Source: Paraburkholderia sabiae
GTDB lineage: Bacteria > Pseudomonadota > Gammaproteobacteria > Burkholderiales > Burkholderiaceae
Direction: 5' to 3'
Length of the DNA: 64,000 nt
Assembly: GCF_030412785.1 (NCBI RefSeq)
Contig: NZ_CP125296.1
Coordinates: 1,860,001 to 1,924,000, forward strand
A program made the position numbers and the translations under genes. Numbering within the stretch: position 1 is the first letter of the stretch; each line of letters starts with the position of its first letter. A model generated the notes under the pieces. That model did not search any database, had not been told where the DNA came from, and saw only the letters and a list, made by a program, of their open reading frames with translations. Shown here one piece after another: positions 50,508-61,100 of the stretch.

Positions 50508-51168
50508 TCTGCCGAATCCCGTCTCGCTGATTGCCGTCATCGTCGCGCTCGGCATTGCGCCGTTCGCCGCGCTGATGGTGACGAGCTATACGAAGCTCGT
50601 GGTCGTGCTCGGCCTGCTGCGCTCGGCGCTCGGCATCCAGCAGGTGCCGCCGAACATGGTGCTCAACGGCATCGCGCTGATTCTGTCGCTGTTCATCATG
50701 GCGCCCGTCGGCATGAATATCCGCGACGCGTTGCAGGAACGCAATTTCAATCCTTCGGGGCAGTTGTCCACGGCCGATATCGGCGCGCTCGCCGACGCCG
50801 CGCTGCCACCGATCAAGGACTTTCTCACCGCGCACACGCGTTTGCGCGACCGCCAGTTCTTCGTCAAGACAGCAACCAGCGTGTGGCCGAAAAGTCGCGC
50901 CGAAGGTCTCAAGGACGACGACCTGCTCGTGCTCGTGCCGAGCTTCACGCTTGCAGAACTGACGAAGGCGTTTCAGATCGGCTTCGTGATTTACATCGTG
51001 TTTATCGTCGTCGATCTGCTGGTGGCGAACATCCTGCTCGCGCTCGGCATGCAGATGATTTCGCCGACCACCATCTCGGTGCCGTTCAAGCTGCTGCTGT
51101 TCGTCGCGCTCGATGGCTGGTCGCTGCTCGTGCACGGTCTCGTGCTGTCGTACCGGGTGGCGGGATGA
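50500..51168 (+). CDS. sctR: type III secretion export-gate protein SctR (HrcR/YscR/FliP family)
   Basis: A protein of 222 residues with four membrane helices. Family signatures: LMVTSYTKLVVVLGLLRSALG and IQQVPPNMVLNGIALILSLFIM, and VPSFTLAELTKAFQIGFVIYIVFIVVD split over two segments, then MISPTTISVPFKLLLFVALDGW. It forms the export gate with SctS and SctT in the inner membrane. It overlaps sctQ at its start, and its TGA overlaps the ATG of the transglycosylase gene. The usual next genes, sctS and sctT, are not here. Confidence 0.95.
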   Translation: MGNLPNPVSLIAVIVALGIAPFAALMVTSYTKLVVVLGLLRSALGIQQVPPNMVLNGIALILSLFIMAPVGMNIRDALQERNFNPSGQLSTADIGALADAALPPIKDFLTAHTRLRDRQFFVKTATSVWPKSRAEGLKDDDLLVLVPSFTLAELTKAFQIGFVIYIVFIVVDLLVANILLALGMQMISPTTISVPFKLLLFVALDGWSLLVHGLVLSYRVAG

Positions 51169-52010
51169 ACGGCGCGGCGCGCATCGTCTGCATGCTGACG
51201 TGCGCGGCGGCGCTGCTGTTCACGTTCATCGCACGCGATGCCGTCGCGCAGACAAACGTTCCGCGCGAGGGCTTCACGCAGCTTGCGCACAGCTGCGCAG
51301 CGAATGTCGATGTCGTGACGCTCGCCGCACTCGTGCGTACCGAATCGGCGTTCAATCCGTTTGCGATCGGCGTGGTCGGCGGGCATCTGGATCGCCAGCC
51401 CGCCTCGCTCGCCGAAGCCCTCGCGACCGTGCGCGTGCTCGAAGCGCGCGGCTTCAGCTACAGCGTCGGTCTCGCGCAGGTGAACAACCGCAACTTCGCG
51501 AAGTACGGCGAAACCGCCGCGTCGATCTTCGAACCGTGCCGCAACTTGCGCGCGGCGGCCGCCATTCTCACCGAATGCTTCGCGCGTTCGAGCGCCGCGC
51601 GCGCCGATCAGCAGAGCGCGTTGCGCGCCGCGCTGTCGTGCTACTACAGCGGCAACTTCACGACCGGCTTTCGCGCGGGCTACGTCGGCAAGGTGGTGAT
51701 GAACGCGCGCATCAATGCGATGCGCGGCGGCGTCGAACCGATTCCCGTCGTCACGGATGCGCACGCGCCGTCGCTGCCAAACAAAGCCGCGCTCGATGCG
51801 AAAGTCGACGAAACGCTGAGTGAAGCGGGCCGAACGCGCGGCACTGAGGCATCCCAAGACGCGCGCCCCGCCCTTGAGCCCGTCAATGCGGCCAGCGTGA
51901 CGCGAAGCAAGGCGCCGTCGTGCAGTGCGCATCCGCTCGTCGCGATGTGCCGCGGCCTCAGCGCGGCGCAGATTCATGCGTTGTGCCTGCGCTGTCTCGA
52001 TACGCGCTGA
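51165..52010 (+). CDS. secreted lytic transglycosylase (VirB1/HpaH-like)
   Basis: A protein of 281 residues with a signal peptide (IVCMLTCAAALLFTFIARDAVA). The mature part is a lysozyme-like transglycosylase: catalytic Glu in AALVRTESAFNPFAIGVVGG, then SYSVGLAQVNNRNFAKYG and ALSCYYSGNFTTGF. This is the VirB1/IagB pattern. It opens the peptidoglycan for secretion machines; the plant-pathogen counterparts are Hpa2/HpaH. The C-terminal ~90 residues are Ala/Ser-rich with four Cys near the end (CRGL ... CLRCLD). It overlaps sctR by ATGA, so it is translated with the secretion genes. Confidence 0.9.
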   Translation: MNGAARIVCMLTCAAALLFTFIARDAVAQTNVPREGFTQLAHSCAANVDVVTLAALVRTESAFNPFAIGVVGGHLDRQPASLAEALATVRVLEARGFSYSVGLAQVNNRNFAKYGETAASIFEPCRNLRAAAAILTECFARSSAARADQQSALRAALSCYYSGNFTTGFRAGYVGKVVMNARINAMRGGVEPIPVVTDAHAPSLPNKAALDAKVDETLSEAGRTRGTEASQDARPALEPVNAASVTRSKAPSCSAHPLVAMCRGLSAAQIHALCLRCLDTR

Positions 52011-52191
52011 CATCTCGCGCCGTCGGCCGGGCAGGTCGTAGCGCGGACATCCGAATCGACCGAGGCTAGCACGCCGACTACGGGATGCCGGAATCCATCC
52101 ACGGGCATCGGACGGCAGAATTTCATATTGCTGCGTCTTCAGGGCCGCGGAAGGCCTGCGCGCGTGCGGACGCAAGCGTTGGAGATACGAC

Positions 52192-55100
52192 ATGTCCCTG
52201 ATGGCCGTTGACGGCGGCGGCGCCACCTACGTGCCGCCTCCATCGAATCCCGATAAGCCCAAGCCCACCGGCTCGAACGGCAGCAACACGCCCACCCCGC
52301 AGCAACAGGCGCTCGCCGCCGCGAAGGCGGAAACGGCGCGCCTGCTGAAAATCGCGCAGCAGGAAATGGCCGCGTTGCAGCGCCTGCGCGACCAGGGCGC
52401 GAAAAAGGCCGACATCGACGCGCAGATCAAGAAAGCCAGTCAGGCGTGGGGCGGCGTGCAGGCCGCCGCCGAAAACCAGATGCGTGTTTCCGCCGATGGC
52501 GGCGGCGATGCGAAGAAAGCAATCTCGTCGGCGGCGGCCGACATTCGCGCGCTCGACAAGAACGATCCTATCCTCGACGAAGTCGTCACCGATTCGCAGA
52601 AGACGGTCACGCCCGAAACCGCCGTGCAGCGCACGACGAACGAAAAGGCCTTCCAGTTCGCGCTCGCCGCGCAGACCGATCAGGACGCGACCAGCAAGGT
52701 CAACGCGTACAACGCCGAGACGCCCGCGCAACAGCAGGCCGACGGCGAGGAATACGCATACAGCATCCGCCAGGATCAAAGCACCGCCGACACCAACGCC
52801 AACAACGCCTACGCCGCGCTCGAAAAATCGCTGCGCCACGAATACAGCGTCGAAGCCGCGACGCTGCGCCTGCACGATGCGAAGGCCGACTATGCGGCGT
52901 GGCAGAAGGAACCGTCGGGCGCACGCCGCGCAGATGAAGCCGATGCGGCGCAAGAACTGTCGCAAGCGCAAACGCAATACGACAAGGTGACGGCGGGCGA
53001 CGACAGCGCGCTCAACTACGTCACTGCCGACGAGCAGAAGCAGGCCGTCGCGACCGTCAAGAATCAGCATCCGGATGCGTGGTACGGCAGTGTCGTCGAT
53101 ATGCTGGGGCAGCAAAGCGCGCTCAAGCGCGACATCTCGCTCGTGAATCCCAACGACCCGACGCTGTCGCCGCAGATGAAGCAGCTCGCGCAGAACGATC
53201 CCGTGACGTTTGCGCTGTTGCAGGAAACCGGTCAGACGATCGATCCGAATGCGCCCGGCCTGTCGCCGAAAGAAAAAGAACTCGCGCAGCAAAACCCGCT
53301 TGCGCTCGCCTTCGTGCGGATGACGGGCGTCAATGTCGATCCGACGAAGATGACGGCGGCCGACAGGAAGCAGCTCGATCAGCTGGGCATTTTCCAGTAC
53401 GCCTGCGCGCACGCCGATCCGAAGTCGGCGAACGTGCAGAAGATGCAGATGCTGATGGCGGCGGCACCCGACGTGCGTCTGCAATACACGAAGCAGCAGG
53501 TCGATCTGCTGATGCAGAGCCCAGGCAACAACGGTAGTAACGCGAGCGCCGCGCTCAAGGTGCTCAACACCAACATGAACGCGACGTTCTCGGTCGGCGA
53601 CCGCGAACAGATGTGGAACGAAGCGGGCCTGCCGCACTTCAACCAGAAGTACGTCGAAAGCCAGATCGATCCGCTGATGACGAAGCCGGACACGACCGCG
53701 AACGATCCTGACAGCGTGCGCGCGCGCAACGACAGCACGATGAACGCCGACAAGGTCGGCAAATGGATGCAATCGACGCTCGACATGAACGACGTGCCGC
53801 CCGAATTCGCGGGCGTCGTGATCGATACCGTCAAGCACGATTTCAGCGACAAGTGGATGCAGTCGAACACGGGCACGCCCACGATCGGACGCGGCACCGA
53901 GTTCTACAAAGGCCTGAGTCAGGCCGTCTCGCTCGCCGACCTGCAACCGACCGAAACGGGCGTGCCCGTCGCGCGCGAAAACGACGTCGCGAGCTGGCTG
54001 ATGGACGAGAAAGGCAACGCGAAGTCGATGATCTACACGTTGCGCGGCGACAGCACGTCGTATGGCTTCGACAGCGTGCGCGACACCGTGAGCGGCGGCT
54101 ACGGACCCGCGCTCTCGCAGGCGCTGCTCAAGCAGATGCAGGGCGACGACCGCTTCAAGAGCGGCTTCGCGAACGACTTCCAGCTGATGCTGAGCCAGGG
54201 CATGGACAAAGCCCAGAGCAAGGCCAACGGCGCGAATGCCGACGCGAGCTACAAGCTCTTCCAGAACGATCCGTCGAAAGTCCTGCAACCCTATTTCAAC
54301 GATTTCCAGCAGCACTTCGACAACCAGCCGCACACCTTCGACGCCCACTCGAACCAGTTGACGAATTTCGTCGGCGTCGGACTCGGCATCCAGCCCGACA
54401 ATCCGGCCATCGTGCCCACCGACCAGCAGGACAATCCGTCGATGGGCATGCTCGAACAGCTGATCGTCGGCAACGTTGCGTTCAATCAGGGCAAGTCGCT
54501 GTTCGAAGGCAACGCCAACGCGACGAAGATGATCGATACCGTCACCGACCAGATCCGCAAGGTCGGCGGCGATCATGCCGTGGTGACGCTGGTGCCGACG
54601 TACTACGTGTCGAAGGATTCAGGCGCGAGTCCGAGCGCGCTCTTCAAGGTACAGGTGAACGGCAAGCCGGGCGAGTTCAAGTACGTCGACGACCGCGGCT
54701 GGTCCTACGACAATCTCGACGATTACCAGCACAACAACGGCCTGTCCGACGACGCCAAACTGTATGTGCCGAAGAATCTGTCGCTCGGACCGGCATCGTC
54801 GGGGCCCGTGCAATACGAGTCCGTCGCCGCGCACATCACGTCGGGCTGGCAGCGCTTCGAGCACGTGCTGGAGATCGGCACGGGCATCCTCGCGGCGGCG
54901 GGCGGCGTGGTGCTGATCGCGAGCGGCGTGGGCGCCGTCGAAGGCGGCCTGCTGCTGGGCGCGGCGTGGACCGCCGTCGGCGCGGGCATGGCCGTCGGCA
55001 CGGGCGTCGCCGTGCAGGATCTCGTCAATCTGAACGATCATGGTCAGTCGCTCGGCTTCGGCAACGCGCAGGCGCGCTCGGACTGGATCAGCCTGATCGG

Positions 55101-58100
55101 CAGCGGCGCGGGCGCGTTCGGCGGCGGGCTCGGCATGGCGAGCAAGTCGCTGATGGAATCGGCCGCACTGCTGCGTTCCGTCGATGAAGCCGCGGGCGCG
55201 ATGAGCACCGTCAGCCGCACCTCCGGCGATGCGGCGCTCGTCAGCAACAGCGGCCGCTTCGCGGAAACGGCCAACGCGTTCGAAGGCACGGCTGCCGTCA
55301 CGAGCCGCGCGTCGTCGATTCTCAATGTGGTGGGCGGACTGTCGGGCGCCGATCTGTCGATCGAACAGGGCACGTCGCTGCTGAAGAACTGGGACGCGAT
55401 GTCCGACTCGGATCGCATCGACCAGCTGTTCACGTTCGGCCTCGGCATCGCGCAGATGGGCGCGGGCTCGAAGACCATCATGGACCGGCCGATCCGCACG
55501 CTCTTCAACGTGCCGGAGCCGCCGCGTCCCGTCACGAACGTCACGTTCGACGACGCCGACGTGATGAACACGTCCCGGCTCGGCACAGCCGCAATCGAGA
55601 ACCAGCGGCGTCTGAACGGCGACTTCGGCGACCCGCGTGGCCGCAATAGCGCGAAGGTGAATCTCGATGGCGAGCGGAATCTCGACGGCATCGACACGTT
55701 CGAAGCCGACAAGGGACTCGACGCGAAAGCCGCCGCCGCGCGCCGCACGCTGAACGGCAAAGGACTCGCCACGGACGACGCCGATGGCGACGCGCTGCTC
55801 GTGCGCCTCGCGCCCGACACGGAAGGCGACGACGCGAACACAGCGCATGTCGACGACACGTCGATTGCCGATCCCGCCGTCGCGAAACAGCCCGCGAACC
55901 CGACGAACGCACAACCCGCGTCATGGTCGATTCCGCCCAACGTGCGGGCCAATCCCGCGCTGCTCGAAGAAACCGTCGTCGCCGCATTCGCAAGCGGCAG
56001 CGGGCTCGATCAGGTGGAGTTCTACATTTACGCGTTGCAGGACGAGGAAGGCCACGCGCGCGCTATCGATGAAGACGGTTTGCCCGCCACGGACAAGGGC
56101 GATTTTGTCGCCGACCTGCATACGACGCGTAACGACGAACGCCGCGCGGCGCTCGTCGACGATCCGCAGGCGCTCGCCGCCCACGATGCCGATCCCGACA
56201 ACGGCGAGCCGCTGAACCTCACGCGCTACACGTCGCTGCACGATGCGCTCGTGCTCGGCCGCGAAGGCACGCTGGCGGGCCGCTACGGGATCGCGCTGGT
56301 GGACCGCACCGCGCTCGCGCCGGACGGCTCCGCGCCGCCGGAAGCGATCGTCGGCCGCCTCGTTCCGGACATGGCGGGCACCAACGTGAATCTGTCGCTC
56401 GACCCGGCGTTTCAAGGCGATCTGCGCATCAATTATCCGCGCGGCTTCGAGCCCGGCAAGCCGCTGATCCGCGCTGAAAACGGACGGCGCATCGACGTCG
56501 TCAATGCGCTGCCCACACGCACGGAAACGCAATGGGCGGCGTTTCCGCGCCGTGAAGCCGACCTCGCGATCTACGCACCCGACCTGATGCGCCACGAGAA
56601 CCAGTTGCCCAACGGCGAACGCCCGCAACTGCCCGTGCCGCCCGGCCACTTCGCGGTGTATTGCCACGCATGGACGGATGCGTTTTCCGATGCCCACGGC
56701 AATCCGTTCGACGCGCCGCAAATGGCCGAGATGATCCGCGCCGCCGGATGGGACGGCAAATCGCCCGTCATCCTCTATGCGTGCGGCACGGCCACGCGTG
56801 TGAGTCCGCTGTCGCAACTGTTGGCGAGCGTGCTGGGCGTCGACGTGTACGGCGCTAGCGGCTTCGTTGCGTGGCGCGGGCACGGACCGAGTGGCCGCGT
56901 GACGACGGGCTATACGACCGGGATCGTGATCGAGCCGGGTGCATACGACCGGATGCATCGCGTCGACACGTCCGTGCAAGACGCGCCGCGCGTGTTCCGC
57001 TTCAGCCCCGAGTTGCCGCTCCTCGATCAGCATCCGACCGCGATCGACTGGAGCGGCGAACAGGCGCGTCCTGTCGTCAATCGCTGGGGCGATCCCGACG
57101 TGGCCACGACGTCCGCGCGTGCGCCGCTCAGCGTCTATCTGTGGGGTGTGCTCACCAAGCGCGGCGCGATCGTCAATCCGCGCACGGGCTCGCCGGCGAG
57201 CGCGCTCGACCTGACCTACGCGCTCGAAGCGCTCACGCAGCGCGGCTACACACCGGGCACACCCGTCGCGCTCGACGGCGCGGCGAGCGGCGCGGACCCG
57301 GCGCTGATCCAGGCGTTCTCCGATCTGATCCAGACGCCCGTCTACGGCCGTCTGGGTACGACCGACGCGAGCGGCTGGCGGCGCGTCGACCCCAACCCGC
57401 ACCGGCAGCTCGCGCGCTTCGAGATCGAGCCCGATACGCAAGGCAGGTTTTCGCCGGGCGGCGCGCAGCCGATCAAGCTCAATCCGCTCGAACTCCGTCC
57501 GGTGCCGGGTACGCGCGTCGTCAATCTGCTCGGGCACGCGGTGGCGCGGCAGTATCTGAAGGTGTCCGGCTTCGATATCGCGGAAACGCATGGCACGACG
57601 CCCGATGACGTCGCCGTCGACAACACCGTCGCCGTGATGCATGACGGCCCGCGCTTGACTGCGGAGCGCTTCGTCCAGGCGCTGATGGAAGACGACGCGT
57701 ACACGCCGGGCAACGGCGTGCTCGTGACGGGCTGCTATCTCGGCTCGGGCGGCTATCCGTGGGCGCGCGATCTGGCGTATCACCTGCAGGCGCCTGTGAT
57801 CGCCAGCATCACGAGCAACAGCACGCGCGGTACGGGCGTGTTGACGCTGCATCCGCTGGAGCCGGAGATCGCCGTGCCGGAGAACGATCCGGACGTCGGC
57901 ACGCGGCTCTATCTGCATTTGCCCGAAGCGCCCGAAGAAGGTTTCGAGCCGGAAATATTCAAGTACCAGCGCGAGCACAACATCGACGCCAGTGCGATGC
58001 GGCCGCCCGTCGAGCCTGTGGAAGCGTCGCGGCCTGTCGTCGGCGAGATCGATCCGAACGAGGATTCGGGACGGCGCGGTATCGACGGTTCAGCGGATGA

Positions 58101-61100
58101 CGAGCCTTCGAAAGCGCTCGAACCCGTCAAGCCCGACGCGATCGAACCCGACGCCATCTTCACCGCCGACGAATGGGCCGCGCGCAACGACGACGACTAT
58201 CTGTCCGGCAAGACGCAGGCGCACTATCCGCCGCGCAGCAAGGCCTACACGCGACGTGACGTGATGGCCGACGGCAGCGGCATCGTGACGGCGCTCGCAG
58301 GCGATCGCCCCGCGCTGCTGCAACCGGGCTTCGACGACGTGACGGGCATCGCCGCGACGGATCATCCCGAGTTTCTGCGCCCCGCCGATACGCTGCTGAT
58401 GCCCACCGACGATCCGCTGCACGCCGTCGGTGAGCGTGGCCTGATGTCGCCGCCGGGGCATCACGTGATCTTCGGACACGGCATCTCGCCGGATGAAATG
58501 CTGGGCCCGGACGGCGTGCCGATCGGCGTCGATGAAGTCGCCGCACGCGTCGCGCCGCTCCTCGCAGATGGTCAGGACGTCACGCTGTATTCGTGCTACG
58601 CGGGTTCCGACAAGGCCGATCCGCTGCGGGCGCGACAAGCCAGTCGCGGGCCGCGCGTGAACGCCGCGTTCGCCGATGCGCTCGCGCAGCGTCTCGCGGA
58701 TGCGACGGGCCGACCGACGACCGTCTGGGCGCCGGGCGATATCCTGCTCGTCGAGCCGAACGGCACGGCGTCGGTGCGCGTCACGCGCTTCACTGGTCAG
58801 GTCGAACGTACGGGCACGCTGATGACGCCGTTCCGCGCGCAACCTGCTTCTTTGCACGGCGCTCCTGCATCGGCGCGACATGCTGCTGCCGAAGAGCCGG
58901 CACCGACGCCCGACGAAAAGCCGTTCACGCCGCAAGTCAGCGATCTGCATCTGACGAACGCCGCCTACGACTTTTCTCCCATCGCCGACGACACATTCGA
59001 TTCCGTCGCGCTCGATCACGCTTTCGCCAGCGCGCTCGCATCGCGTCCCGGCGTGCTCGGCGATGTTGCGCGCGTGACGCGTCCCGGCGGCGAGATCACG
59101 CTGTCGCGTGCGAGCGGATTGCTCGACGAGCCGCGTCCGCTGCAAGCGCTCGAAGATACGATGCAAGCCTTCCGCGATGCCGGCCTGACGAATCTGCGCG
59201 CCGAATTCGTGATGCTCGGCGACGCGAGCATCGAACTGGGCGACGGCGTCGATATCGGCGCGCTCGATCCTGAAGACGGCTACTTCCGTTTCAGCGGCAC
59301 CGTGCCGCACGCTGAGAAGACAGCGTCGAACGCGAGCGTGTCCGATCTCGACCAGGCATTCGCCAGCCGCGAGCCGTCGCAACAATCGGCGAAACATGTG
59401 TACGTCAGCGCCGATGCGTTGCCCGACGAATCGGCCATCGCGCCCGACGCCGAGCCGCGCGAGCGCTTCGAAGCACGCATGCAGGCCAATCTCGACGCGG
59501 TCGCGCAGACGACGCCCGTGCAGGTCCACAAGCTGTCGTCGCTCGGCTACGACCCCGCCGCCGAGCTTCGCATCGAGACGCCCGAAGGCATCCTGATCAA
59601 ACCGGCGGGCGTCGACATGTACATCGTGCAGACGCGCGATGAAACGACGGGCGCGACGTCGTACCGTCTTGCCGCGATCGATGAAAACGGCCTGCCCGAA
59701 GGCTACGCCGCCGTGAACGGCAACGGCATGCGCGCGCTCGCGATGATGCGGCGCGGTCCGCTATGGCCCGTCGCGGGTGCCGCCGATCCTGCGCCGTCTG
59801 CGTCCACGCCCGCCGTCACGCCCGAACAGCAACGCGCCGCCGCCGACTGGCTCGACGATCACGATCTGCGCACGCTGCAACGCATCGACGGCGAGCATGT
59901 GCCCGTGCTGTCGGGGCTTTTGCGCCGTCTGGGACGCAACGCGCATGTGCTGATCACCGAGCACGCCGCGCGTCCCGATGCCGATCAGGAACATGCTCAA
60001 CCGACATTCATCGCATCGCTGACGACGGACGAACATGGCGTGCTCGGCTCGATCGAATCGATGCAGGGCAAATCCGTGCCACGCGCACTCACGAAAGCGC
60101 TGACATCGGCGAGCGATGGCGGCGTGACGGCGCGCAGGAAGTACGACTTCTACGTGTCGCCCGTCGATGCCGCCGATCTCGAGCGCTTCGGCGGCGCGTC
60201 GAAGATCGAAAGCGTGACGATGATGGGCAAGACGTCATGGAACGTCACGCCGTCCGGCAAGCCTGTCGATGCTGCTATCGTCGGCGATATCACGGAACTG
60301 TCCGACGCATTGCGTTTCAAGCGCCCGAGTCACGCAGCGCAAGCCGCCGATGCGCAGCAGCACATCTATGCCGTCGAAGAGAAAACCGGCAAGGTGCTCG
60401 GCTACGCGGAACGCAACCTCGATCACACGTGGACGTACTACGAGAAAGCGAAAGTCGGCGATACGAAGATCGATGCGCAGGATCTGAGCGCCGCGTTCCG
60501 CCGTCGTGCGCACGGCATTCCGGTTGGCCGTGCGGGACGGCGCGGCGTGACGTTCGTCGTCAGCGAGACGGAGCCGTCGGCGCTCGATCGCGTGGGCGGA
60601 TTCCGGCCCGCTGAAAAGGACGAGCCGGTTACGACCGAAGGCGTGGACCAGACCGAAACGAAGCCGCGCCGTAAATCGGGTGACGTGGTGCAGTTGCAGG
60701 TCGCGCGCGCCGACCAGGCTGCGCGGCGCACCTGGGCGCAGGTGCGCGGCCGCGAACTGACGGGCAGCGACAATCCCCTCGTCGAGCCGAATCTGCTGCC
60801 TTCCGCCGACGACAAGAACCTCCACGCCGTCGATTTCAGCGGTCACAATGCGCTGCATCTGTTGCGCGCAATCCAGCAAGGCTCGCTCGACAAAAACCAC
60901 ACGATCTATGTGTTCGACACGAAAGACACGCTGGCCGAAGCGATCGGCAGGCCGCGCGGCATCATCGCGTGGCGTGGCGAGCAGTTGCGCTGGTTCGACA
61001 GCGTCAGGGAAGCGAACAACGCCAAACGCGACGGCAAGAGTCTCGACGAAATGCCGATCGGCACCGACCGCTTCGGCGCGAACGTCCACTTTCTGCTGAC

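Noticed and set aside
52123..54576. Minus-strand frame of 817 codons, and the similar one at 55921-57978
   Set aside because: Shadow frames of the giant gene; compositionally extreme (Arg, Val, Leu, His) with no domain pattern.
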